Below are positions 9,023 through 16,137 of a DNA stretch of 32,164 bases, piece after piece. The notes below the pieces were generated by a model. That model had not been told where the DNA came from, searched no databases, and saw nothing but the letters and a program-made list of their open reading frames with translations. The stretch spans positions 1 to 32,164 of the forward strand of contig JAFLTQ010000025.1 in NCBI GenBank assembly GCA_022510385.1. Direction: 5' to 3'. Origin of the DNA: Muribaculaceae bacterium. Lineage in GTDB: Bacteria > Bacteroidota > Bacteroidia > Bacteroidales > Muribaculaceae. Position 1 is the stretch's first letter. Each line of letters starts with the position of its first letter. Made by a program: the position numbers and the translations under genes.

Positions 9023-9733
9023 ATGGAAAAACCTAAATTAGTCATATCTTCGGGAGCCGGAATCAGCGCCGAAAGCGGGATCTCAACATTCCGTGACGCA
9101 GGTGGACTGTGGGAAAACTTTCCCGTTATGGAGGTCTGCTCTGCCGACGGTTTCGCACGCAACCCCCGACTGGTCCATGAATTCTATAATGCCCGACGCA
9201 AAGATCTGATTTCCAAGCAACCCAACGAGGCTCATAAGATTCTTGCAGAACTCGAAAAAGATTATGACGTTTATGTTATCACACAGAATGTCGACGATCT
9301 CCATGAACGCGCAGGCTCTTCAAAGATTGTACATCTGCACGGAGAACTGATGAAGATGCGGTCGGTCACCAACCCTGAGTATGTAGAACCTCTTGACATC
9401 CTACATTTGGAAACAACTCCTGAGACTCGTGGTAAAAACGGCGACTTTATGCGTCCCCACATCGTTTTCTTCCAGGAGGCGGTCCCTAACATGGCGATTG
9501 CTCAAGACCTTGTGCATGAGGCTGATATATTTGTGGTGATAGGCACCTCCCTCAATGTCTATCCGGCTGCCGGACTTCTACATGATGTTCGTCCCGGCAT
9601 CCCCATCTACTATATAGACCCCAACCCGGCCAATATAACCATCACTTCTCCTCAAGTTCATATCATCAAGGCAAAAGCCACAGAGGGTATGAGAATCCTC
9701 AGAGATATCTTAAAGAAAACTGATAATGGCTAA
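9023..9733 (+). CDS. Sir2-family NAD-dependent protein deacylase (sirtuin)
   Basis: A 236-residue class III (SIRT5/CobB-like) sirtuin that removes acyl groups from lysines using NAD+, giving nicotinamide and O-acyl-ADP-ribose. Visible motifs are GAGISAESGISTFRD (residues 11-25, NAD binding), TQNVDDLHERAG (87-98), catalytic His106 in HLHG, RPHIVFFQE and GTSLNVYPAAGLL. The FYNARR segment has Tyr55 and Arg58 with the three-residue spacing that, in CobB and SIRT5, recognises succinyl and malonyl groups, so desuccinylase/demalonylase activity is plausible. The zinc-ribbon cysteines found in many sirtuins are absent between His106 and RPH; several Bacteroidota sirtuins share this loss. Its last 8 nt overlap the ferredoxin gene, so it probably heads the oxidoreductase operon. 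Confidence 0.93.
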   Translation: MEKPKLVISSGAGISAESGISTFRDAGGLWENFPVMEVCSADGFARNPRLVHEFYNARRKDLISKQPNEAHKILAELEKDYDVYVITQNVDDLHERAGSSKIVHLHGELMKMRSVTNPEYVEPLDILHLETTPETRGKNGDFMRPHIVFFQEAVPNMAIAQDLVHEADIFVVIGTSLNVYPAAGLLHDVRPGIPIYYIDPNPANITITSPQVHIIKAKATEGMRILRDILKKTDNG

Positions 9734-9956
9734 AGTCAGAGGAGCTGTCACTGTTAATATCAACCGTTGCAAGGGGTGTAATCTTTGCGTAGTGGCTTGT
9801 CCCACTTCCACTCTTGCTTTACAGCCTAATGAAGTCAACGACCGGGGCTATCATTTTGCATTTATGGAGAATCCTGAAAATTGCACCGGTTGCACCTCTT
9901 GTGCATGGGTATGTCCCGATGCCTGCATCGAAGTCTTTAGAGTGAAATCAGAGTGA
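9726..9956 (+). CDS. 2x[4Fe-4S] ferredoxin-like subunit of 2-oxoacid:ferredoxin oxidoreductase
   Basis: A 76-residue ferredoxin with two full cluster motifs, CKGCNLCVVACP (residues 15-26) and CTGCTSCAWVCP, each binding a [4Fe-4S] centre. In KorD/VorC/PorD-type enzymes such a subunit carries electrons from the TPP-bound intermediate to free ferredoxin. It begins inside the sirtuin gene (8-nt overlap, ATGGCTAA), which argues for co-translation. The alpha subunit gene starts 39 nt after its stop. The symbol could be korD or vorC depending on the substrate, which cannot be decided here. Confidence 0.92.
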   Translation: MAKVRGAVTVNINRCKGCNLCVVACPTSTLALQPNEVNDRGYHFAFMENPENCTGCTSCAWVCPDACIEVFRVKSE

Positions 9957-9995
9957 AGCTCATAAACTCCTGAAAACACAGTTATATAATTTACT

Positions 9996-11075
9996 ATGGA
10001 TGGTGAAGTCTCTTTGTTAAAAGGAAATGAAGCAGTTGCAATCGCAGCTGTCAGATATGGATGCGATGCCTATTTCGGGTATCCCATAACGCCGCAGAGC
10101 GAAGTAATAGAGACTTTATCAGCGCTGCAACCCTGGGAGACCACCGGCATGGTTGTCTTGCAAGCTGAGTCGGAAGTGGCTGCAATAAATATGGTCTACG
10201 GAGGCGCAGCCACCGGTAAGGCTGTCATGACCTCATCTTCCTCTCCGGGCATCAGTCTTAAGCAGGAGGGCATCTCTTATATCGCAGCCTGCATGCTCCC
10301 GGCTCTTATTTTAAACGTTATGAGGGGCGGTCCGGGACTTGGAACTATCCAACCTTCCCAGGCCGATTATTTCCAGGCCACCAAAGGGGGAGGACACGGA
10401 GATTATCATCTTATCGTTCTGGCACCATCGTCAGTTCAAGAAATGGTGGATTTCGTAACCCTCGGCTTTGATCTTTCTTTCAAATACCGCACACCGGCCA
10501 TGATTCTCGCAGACGGTATAGTGGGTCAAATGATGGAAAAGGTAGTGTTGCCCCCTCAAAAACCGCGGCGCACGGATGAGGAAGTGAGAAAGGAATGTCC
10601 TTGGGCTGCAAACGGCAGAGAGGGTCTTAGAAAAAGAAACATCGTGACATCCCTTGAGATGGATCCTGCCAGAATGGAGGTCAACAACCATAAATTGCAG
10701 GAAATTTATCGGGAAATTGAAGCAAACGAACAACGGAGCGAAGAAATCGGAACTGAAGATGCCGATTATCTGATCGTGGCTTTCGGATCAGTTGCCAGGA
10801 TTTGTGAGAAAGCACGCGAGATCGGCCTCCAACAGGGTAAAAAGATAGGAATAATCCGCCCCATCACCCTATGGCCCTTCCCGAAGAAGGCCGTAGAAAA
10901 TGCCGCCAAAGGGAAAAAGGGAGTTTTGGTGGTGGAATTAAATGCCGGGCAGATGATTGAAGATGTCAGGCTTGCAGTCCACGACAATCTACCCGTGGAG
11001 CATTTCGGGCGCCTCGGCGGCATAATCCCCTCTCCGGGAGAGATTCTCGATGCTCTAAACGAAAAATTGAGTTAA
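9996..11075 (+). CDS. vorB: 2-oxoacid:ferredoxin oxidoreductase, alpha subunit (VorB/KorA-like)
   Basis: A 359-residue alpha subunit that, with the TPP-binding beta and the gamma subunit, oxidatively decarboxylates a 2-oxoacid to an acyl-CoA while reducing ferredoxin. The N-terminal pyrimidine-binding (POR_N) domain opens with LLKGNEAVAIAAVRYGCDAY and the hallmark GYPITPQSEVIE. It continues with QAESEVAAINMVYGGA, including the Glu that activates TPP, and TSSSSPGISLKQEGISY. The C-terminal half holds the domain II/transketolase-C-like fold with YLIVAFGSVARI and IGIIRPITLWPFP. Bacteroidales orthologues are usually annotated as 3-methyl-2-oxobutanoate dehydrogenase subunit VorB. 2-Oxoglutarate is an equally reasonable substrate, since this subunit layout is shared with KorDABC. 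The gene is followed 4 nt later by the beta subunit. Confidence 0.92.
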   Translation: MDGEVSLLKGNEAVAIAAVRYGCDAYFGYPITPQSEVIETLSALQPWETTGMVVLQAESEVAAINMVYGGAATGKAVMTSSSSPGISLKQEGISYIAACMLPALILNVMRGGPGLGTIQPSQADYFQATKGGGHGDYHLIVLAPSSVQEMVDFVTLGFDLSFKYRTPAMILADGIVGQMMEKVVLPPQKPRRTDEEVRKECPWAANGREGLRKRNIVTSLEMDPARMEVNNHKLQEIYREIEANEQRSEEIGTEDADYLIVAFGSVARICEKAREIGLQQGKKIGIIRPITLWPFPKKAVENAAKGKKGVLVVELNAGQMIEDVRLAVHDNLPVEHFGRLGGIIPSPGEILDALNEKLS

Positions 11076-11079
11076 TTAA

Positions 11080-11841
11080 ATGGAAATCAATAATATAATC
11101 AAAGATAGCAATAAGGTTTACTCCGCTCCTCGCCTCTTGGATGAAGTCGATATGCACTATTGTCCCGGGTGTAGCCATGGAGTGGTTCATAAATTGATTG
11201 CAGAGGTGCTCGACGAGATGGGATTGACAGAGAAAACTGTCGGGATTTCTCCTGTGGGATGCGCTGTCTTTGCCTACAACTATATCGACATCGACTGGAT
11301 AGAGGCAGCCCACGGGCGCGCTCCCGCGATAGCCACGGCCGTGAAACGCCTATGGCCCGAAGACATTGTCTTCACATATCAAGGGGATGGAGATATGGCT
11401 GCCATTGGCACAGCCGAAACAATCCATGCAGCCAACCGTGGCGAAAATATCGTAATGATTTTTGTCAACAATGCAATCTATGGGATGACGGGGGGACAAA
11501 TGGCTCCTACAACCCTGTTGGGGCAAAAGACGTCAACCACCCCTTTTGGCCGTAGGGTCGACCTTAACGGACATCCTCTGGAAATCACTGAACTGATGAA
11601 ACTTCTTGACGGCACCTGCTATGTCACCCGTCAATCCGTGCATACCGCCGCAGCAGCAAGAAAAACCAAGGCAGCTCTTAAAAAAGCCTTTCAGAATTCC
11701 ATCGACAAAAAGGGAACTTCAGTCGTTGAAATCGTCTCAACTTGCAATGCCGGTTGGAAAATGAGCCCGCAAAAAGCTAATGAATGGATGGTGGAAAACA
11801 TGTTTCCGAAATATCCACCCGGAGATCTTAAAGATATTTGA
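11080..11841 (+). CDS. 2-oxoacid:ferredoxin oxidoreductase, beta subunit (TPP-binding)
   Basis: A 253-residue beta subunit carrying the thiamine diphosphate site and probably the proximal [4Fe-4S] cluster. The cysteines expected for that cluster are C28 and C31 in CPGC, C61 in PVGCAVF and C222 in STCNAGW. The TPP/Mg motif starts at GDGD (102-105) and ends with NN (130-131). Nearby are AHGRAPAIATAVKR and NAIYGMTGGQMAPTTLLGQK, both standard for KorB/VorA. The gene starts 4 nt after the alpha stop codon, so the two are likely translationally coupled. The substrate is unresolved between branched-chain 2-oxoacids and 2-oxoglutarate. Confidence 0.92.
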   Translation: MEINNIIKDSNKVYSAPRLLDEVDMHYCPGCSHGVVHKLIAEVLDEMGLTEKTVGISPVGCAVFAYNYIDIDWIEAAHGRAPAIATAVKRLWPEDIVFTYQGDGDMAAIGTAETIHAANRGENIVMIFVNNAIYGMTGGQMAPTTLLGQKTSTTPFGRRVDLNGHPLEITELMKLLDGTCYVTRQSVHTAAAARKTKAALKKAFQNSIDKKGTSVVEIVSTCNAGWKMSPQKANEWMVENMFPKYPPGDLKDI

Positions 11842-11885
11842 TGAATACTCCTTAAGAGAACCTACCACCTTAACTACCCCTAATT

Positions 11886-12425
11886 ATGACTCAAGAGATT
11901 ATTATAGCAGGCTTTGGAGGGCAAGGAGTCCTTTCCATGGGTAAGCTTCTCGCTTATTCCGGCCTGATGGATAATAAGGAGGTCACATGGTTTCCCTCCT
12001 ATGGCCCCGAACAGCGAGGAGGCACCGCTAATGTAACCGTAGTCATCTCTGATAAGAAGATCTCTTCTCCGATTCTTGATGCCTACGACATAGTCGTGGC
12101 TCTCAACCAGCAGAGCCTCGATAAATTCACTCCCAAAGTGAAACCGGGTGGAATCCTTATTTACGATAAAAACGGAGTCAACAACAAGCCCACTCGCAGT
12201 GATATCAGGATTTTCCCCCTGGATGCCATCGAGGCAACCATGCAACTGGGGAATTCCAAGGCTTACAATATGGTCGTCTTGGGTGCTCTCCTTCAAGCCA
12301 TGTCTTATAAAATTCCTATCGAAAATGTTTCCAAGGGCTTGGAGAAATCCCTTCCCGAACGCTATCATCATCTTATCCCGCTTAATTTAGAGGCTATAAA
12401 AAAAGGGGAGGAGCTTATCTTATAG
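11886..12425 (+). CDS. 2-oxoacid:ferredoxin oxidoreductase, gamma subunit
   Basis: A 179-residue gamma subunit (POR gamma/KorC type) that completes the heterotetrameric oxidoreductase. The opening IIIAGFGGQGVLSMGKLLAY and the motif SYGPEQRGGTANVTV are diagnostic of the family. The rest includes LDAYDIVVALNQQSLDKF and the end segment NLEAIKKGEEL. Length is normal. It follows the beta gene by 44 nt and is the last gene of this operon, because a new promoter-like sequence precedes corA. With the sirtuin and ferredoxin genes it makes a five-gene unit centred on acyl-CoA chemistry. Confidence 0.92.
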   Translation: MTQEIIIAGFGGQGVLSMGKLLAYSGLMDNKEVTWFPSYGPEQRGGTANVTVVISDKKISSPILDAYDIVVALNQQSLDKFTPKVKPGGILIYDKNGVNNKPTRSDIRIFPLDAIEATMQLGNSKAYNMVVLGALLQAMSYKIPIENVSKGLEKSLPERYHHLIPLNLEAIKKGEELIL

Positions 12426-12457
12426 ATTATCTTTCACCGTAAGTAACTTCTCTTCTA

Positions 12458-12489
12458 TTTGCAGAAATAGACTTTTGAGAGTAACTTTG
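12458..12489 (+). promoter_or_regulatory. Candidate Bacteroidota-type promoter for corA
   Basis: TTTG at 12458-12461 and TAACTTTG at 12482-12489 are separated by 20 nt, matching the TTTG/TAnnTTTG layout of Bacteroidota housekeeping promoters. The ATG of the CorA gene lies only 13 nt further on, so the transcript would have a very short leader. Confidence 0.55.
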
Positions 12490-12502
12490 CCTCTTTAAGC
12501 AC

Positions 12503-13486
12503 ATGGTCAATATTTATTATAAAGAGGATTTCAAATCGGAGAATGACCTTTCTTCCGATCAATTGGCAAATCTTGATTTGTCGGATATCCTGTGGATTGA
12601 CCTCTCGGACTCTTCTGCCGAAGAACGCTCTATATTGGAAAATATGTTGAAAACCAAGTTTTTGACTCGTCAACAGGCAGAAGAAATTGAAACGACCTCC
12701 AAATATTCGGAAAGTAAAAACGAGGTTTTCATCAACACTAACTATTATATCGACAAGGGGAAGACCTATGAAACAGACCCTGTCTCCTTTATAATTCCGG
12801 ATGGGGGCCCTCTCGTTTCATATCATCAACATAATCTAAAGGGTATTGACGAGGTGCCTCGCCGCATGAAGCTACGACCTTTGGAAAATTCTAATGCCTT
12901 GGGCGTTTTCCTCACAGTTTTTGAATCCTTCATCGATTATGATGCCGATATGGAGGAATTGCTCACCCGTGAGATAACGCGTCTGTCAAAGGTGATTACC
13001 TCCAGCACAAACATCGATAAGGCTATCCTGCACCGGATTAATGAATTGCAAGAGAAATCGACGGCCCTGCGCGAAGATGTCTACGACGTCGAGAGAATCC
13101 TTAACAACCTCAACCGTTCAAAAAAGATTGCTCAAGAGGAGGTAGGGAGAATCGCCCTAATGATCAGGGACACCGAATCCCTTATCAACCACGGCGATAT
13201 AAGTTTTTCGCGTCTCGATTATTTGCAAGACACAGCCATGGGGCTTATAAATATCCAGCAAAACGAAATTGTGAAGATTCTTTCCGTCGCAGCTGTTATT
13301 TTCATGCCTCCCACCCTCATAGCTTCTATCTACGGTATGAACTTCAAGGTCATGCCGGAGCTCGACTGGGTATGGACCCTTCATAACGGATGGGTGATTC
13401 CTGCCGGATATATTTTCGCAATCTTCATGATGGTGGTAGTAACTTTCCTCACTTATTGGTTTTTCAAATTCAAGAAATGGTTATAA
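12503..13486 (+). CDS. corA: CorA-family divalent metal cation transporter
   Basis: A 327-residue Mg2+/Co2+ channel of the CorA family, predicted to work as a pentamer in the inner membrane. It has the cytoplasmic alpha/beta domain, then a long stalk helix rich in Glu, Arg and Asn (VYDVERILNNLNRSKKIAQE). Two transmembrane helices sit at the C-terminus, with the pore signature YGMN at residues 277-280, followed by the acidic periplasmic loop PELDW. The short basic tail KFKKWL is typical of CorA. Its own promoter-like sequence separates it from the oxidoreductase operon. The next gene begins 25 nt after its stop. Confidence 0.93.
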   Translation: MVNIYYKEDFKSENDLSSDQLANLDLSDILWIDLSDSSAEERSILENMLKTKFLTRQQAEEIETTSKYSESKNEVFINTNYYIDKGKTYETDPVSFIIPDGGPLVSYHQHNLKGIDEVPRRMKLRPLENSNALGVFLTVFESFIDYDADMEELLTREITRLSKVITSSTNIDKAILHRINELQEKSTALREDVYDVERILNNLNRSKKIAQEEVGRIALMIRDTESLINHGDISFSRLDYLQDTAMGLINIQQNEIVKILSVAAVIFMPPTLIASIYGMNFKVMPELDWVWTLHNGWVIPAGYIFAIFMMVVVTFLTYWFFKFKKWL

Positions 13487-13511
13487 ACAAGAAACACACA
13501 ATTATATAATT

Positions 13512-14369
13512 ATGAAAATTAAAGTTTTAGGATTATCAATGCTCCTGCTTGGAGTGGTTTCGACAAGTTGCGTATCTAACAAAAAATATGCGCAGCTCGA
13601 ACAGAAATACAATGAGCTTGAGCTCATCTATGGCAGCACGCGCGACGATCTGCTCGGGTGTAATTCCGACGTAAGGAATCTCAAGACTCAGCTCGAAAAT
13701 GCCAACAATGTAAACAACCAGTTGCGTTCCGACCTCACAGACGTCAAGAATGCACTGGCTAAAAGTATGGATCAGAACAGCCAGGGTAATGTCAATATAT
13801 CCAAACTCGTCGATGAAATCAATGCTTCCAACAAATATATCAAGCAGCTCGTCGATGCCAAATCCAAATCAGACTCTTTGAATATCGCCCTCACTAATAA
13901 GCTGACCCGCTCGCTCAACACCGACGAGCTCCGCGACGTGGATGTAAAGGTGCTTAAAGGAGTCGTTTATATTTCACTCTCCGACCAGATGCTCTTCAAG
14001 AGCGGCAGCTATGAGGTTAGTGCACAAGCTAAACAGACCCTCGAAAAAATCGCTAAAATCCTGAAAGATTTCAAGGATTTCGATGTGCTCGTGGAGGGCA
14101 ACACCGACAATGTGCCTATCTCAAAGACCAACATCCGCAACAACTGGGATCTTTCAGCCCTTCGCGCTTCATCTGTTGTGCAAGTGCTCCAGAATGATTT
14201 CGATATCAACCCGGCTCGTCTCTCAGCTGCAGGTCGCGGCGAATATAATCCTGTGACCGATAATGACACAGAGGTTGGCAAACAACGCAACCGTCGCACT
14301 GAGATTATCATCACTCCTAAACTCGATGAGTTTATGGATCTTATCGACCAAGCTCCCGCAGAAGAATGA
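13512..14369 (+). CDS. OmpA-like peptidoglycan-binding lipoprotein with coiled-coil stalk
   Basis: A 285-residue predicted lipoprotein linking membrane and cell wall. The signal peptide ends in lipobox STSC (Cys20). Residues roughly 24-110 form a coiled coil rich in Leu, Asn and Gln (KYAQLEQKYNELELIYG onward). The C-terminal OmpA domain (about 150-270) contains MLFKSGSYEVSAQAKQTLEK, VEGNTDNVPI and AAGRGEYNPVTDNDT, ending in QRNRRTEIIITP, the peptidoglycan-binding signature with its conserved Asp and Arg. Its stop overlaps the next start as ATGA (14366-14369). It opens a run of seven closely spaced plus-strand genes, several of them envelope related. Confidence 0.92.
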   Translation: MKIKVLGLSMLLLGVVSTSCVSNKKYAQLEQKYNELELIYGSTRDDLLGCNSDVRNLKTQLENANNVNNQLRSDLTDVKNALAKSMDQNSQGNVNISKLVDEINASNKYIKQLVDAKSKSDSLNIALTNKLTRSLNTDELRDVDVKVLKGVVYISLSDQMLFKSGSYEVSAQAKQTLEKIAKILKDFKDFDVLVEGNTDNVPISKTNIRNNWDLSALRASSVVQVLQNDFDINPARLSAAGRGEYNPVTDNDTEVGKQRNRRTEIIITPKLDEFMDLIDQAPAEE

Positions 14370-14875
14370 AACATCTCTGTTCATTACTTCTGATGTCTTG
14401 TCTGACTCTATTGTCAGCTTGCGTCAATGACAACGAACCATCGGGTCCCTCACTCTCTGTGGGGGATCCGTTACCCTCTTTTTCCGTGGTCATGAATGAC
14501 GGCGAAACGGTTTCCAACATTTCTCTTCTTGGCAAGACATCCGTCATAATTTTCTTTAACACCGCATGCCCCGATTGTCAAAAGGAGCTCCCTGTGGTGC
14601 AGCAACTATGGGAAATTTATGAAGATGACCCCAATATTAAGATCATTGCCATTGCCCGCGAAGAGAACGAAAAGAAGATTTCCGATTATTGGAATCAAAA
14701 CAACCTCACTATCCCCTGGTCGCCCCAGGAATCTCGCGAAGTCTTCTCCCTGTTTGCCCCGTCAATAATCCCCCGGATATATATATCCGACTCTCAGACC
14801 ATTATCCGTGATATCTTCACAGACAATCCTCTGCCGTCGCTCGAAACTCTCTTAACTTCTCTCGAATCAATCTGA
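14366..14875 (+). CDS. TlpA/ResA-like thioredoxin-fold lipoprotein
   Basis: A 169-residue thioredoxin-like protein probably anchored in the membrane by lipid on Cys19 (lipobox LSAC). The redox motif is CPDC (residues 68-71) within FFNTACPDCQKELPVVQQLW, the usual alkyl hydroperoxide reductase/TlpA pattern, preceded by GKTSVIIFF. The cis-Pro region appears as SIIPRIYI. A periplasmic disulfide reductase or peroxide-handling role is expected; its partner is unknown. It overlaps the OmpA-like gene by 4 nt, and the next gene begins 2 nt after its stop, so it is almost certainly co-transcribed with both. Confidence 0.88.
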   Translation: MKHLCSLLLMSCLTLLSACVNDNEPSGPSLSVGDPLPSFSVVMNDGETVSNISLLGKTSVIIFFNTACPDCQKELPVVQQLWEIYEDDPNIKIIAIAREENEKKISDYWNQNNLTIPWSPQESREVFSLFAPSIIPRIYISDSQTIIRDIFTDNPLPSLETLLTSLESI

Positions 14876-14877
14876 TT

Positions 14878-15378
14878 ATGCCTCGTTTTGATATCTCCCG
14901 CCTACGCAAAGAGAACGGCATGAGCCAGAATGAACTGGCCCAACATCTCCAAATGACTCAAAGTTTCCTTTCTGCCATTGAAAACGGCAAGAGTCCCCTC
15001 CCCATAGAAAAGGAGGAGAAACTTTGCGAAATCTTCGGTATCCCAAATCTCAAGGATTATATCACTGATAAAAAATCTGAGAACTCTGCAGAGGCTCATG
15101 TCAGCAAAATGACCGACAGCGACCTCTTCAACCAGTTATTGAGCCGTTTCCATAAGCAGGCCCATAGCGCAGAAAGCGAGCATCATCACCACGACCATCA
15201 TCAGAAAATTCAAGAGCTTGAAAGCAGACTCGACGTTATGTTCGCACGATTCGACGACCTGATGGCCCGTAATGACCGGCTCACAGCCGAAAATGAGCGT
15301 CTGCGAGAGCAAATCGATGCCTACCGGACAGAAATCGATGCCCTGAGAAAAGAGAACTATAACCTCTCGAAAAAATGA
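14878..15378 (+). CDS. XRE-type helix-turn-helix protein with His cluster and C-terminal coiled coil
   Basis: A 166-residue cytoplasmic protein. Residues 6-60 form a Cro/C1-type helix-turn-helix (RLRKENGMSQNELAQHLQM, then TQSFLSAIENGKSPLP), so it should bind DNA. Residues 101-108 are EHHHHDHH, a possible metal site, followed by a coiled coil to the C-terminus (IQELESRLDVMFARFDDLMA and on), which suggests dimerisation. No enzymatic or ligand domain is present. It sits between two lipoprotein genes, 2 nt after one and overlapping the next by 4 nt. It may regulate this envelope operon, but no operator was recognised. Confidence 0.85.
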   Translation: MPRFDISRLRKENGMSQNELAQHLQMTQSFLSAIENGKSPLPIEKEEKLCEIFGIPNLKDYITDKKSENSAEAHVSKMTDSDLFNQLLSRFHKQAHSAESEHHHHDHHQKIQELESRLDVMFARFDDLMARNDRLTAENERLREQIDAYRTEIDALRKENYNLSKK

Positions 15379-16103
15379 AATCGGGCTCTAAACTCATTTC
15401 CGGGCTTTTCATTCTTATCCTCCTTCTCCCCGCTTGCGGAAAAAAGCAGGATAATCCCCGGGCTGTTTCCGGAGAACTCACAGAGCAGGAATCTATTGAG
15501 GAGGGTGTGTCCCATTCGGGAAAGCCTGCGGCTGTGAAGGGTGTCAGGAGTATAAAGGTAAGGAATATCGGGCCCCTGCGTCAAGTCTTCAACGACAGCA
15601 ATAATCTTCAGCTCGAAGCTGCCCGCAATCTCGGAATCGACCCCATCTCGGATTTGGCCTCTTCATATTTTATGAAACGACCCATAGTGAAAGTGGAGAG
15701 TAACAGCTATTATCATATTGATTCCCTGCGACATTCCCTCCCTTATTTAGTGCCGGAGGCAGCTGATCTGCTCTCCGATATCGGCAGGAATTTTATCGAC
15801 TCTCTCCATGCTCGCGGTGGCGACAGCTACAAGATAAAGGTGACAAGCCTTTTGCGAACCCCGGAATCTGTCGGCAGGTTGCGACGCGTCAATATCAATG
15901 CCACCGATTCATCCACTCATCAATTCGGCACGACCTTCGATATTTCCTACACCAATTTCTACTGCCTCGATGAAAACCGGCAGATAAGTCAGGGCGACCT
16001 CAAAAACCTTTTGGGAGAGGTGCTCAAAGACCTCAAAGATCAAGACCGCTGCCTGGTCAAATATGAATATAAGACCGGTTGTTTCCACATCACGGTCAAA
16101 TAG
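15375..16103 (+). CDS. DUF5715-family lipoprotein, LAS-type metallopeptidase-like
   Basis: A 242-residue predicted lipoprotein (lipobox LPAC, Cys21) resembling the DUF5715 family. Its C-terminal half shows a pattern I recognise from LAS peptidases such as VanY/DacY-type D,D-carboxypeptidases. KVTSLLRTPESVGRLRR corresponds to the substrate-binding Ser/Arg stretch. SSTHQFGTTFDIS gives His182 and Asp189 in an SxHxxGxxxD arrangement, and CFHITV near the C-terminus gives His238 as third zinc ligand. A peptidoglycan-trimming function is therefore likely but inferred. The usual catalytic Glu close before the last His is not obvious (Glu231 is the nearest). The gene overlaps the HTH gene by ATGA. Confidence 0.72.
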   Translation: MKSGSKLISGLFILILLLPACGKKQDNPRAVSGELTEQESIEEGVSHSGKPAAVKGVRSIKVRNIGPLRQVFNDSNNLQLEAARNLGIDPISDLASSYFMKRPIVKVESNSYYHIDSLRHSLPYLVPEAADLLSDIGRNFIDSLHARGGDSYKIKVTSLLRTPESVGRLRRVNINATDSSTHQFGTTFDISYTNFYCLDENRQISQGDLKNLLGEVLKDLKDQDRCLVKYEYKTGCFHITVK

Positions 16104-16137
16104 TTAGAGGCTGACCCAATCTCTCAGAGCAGATAAT

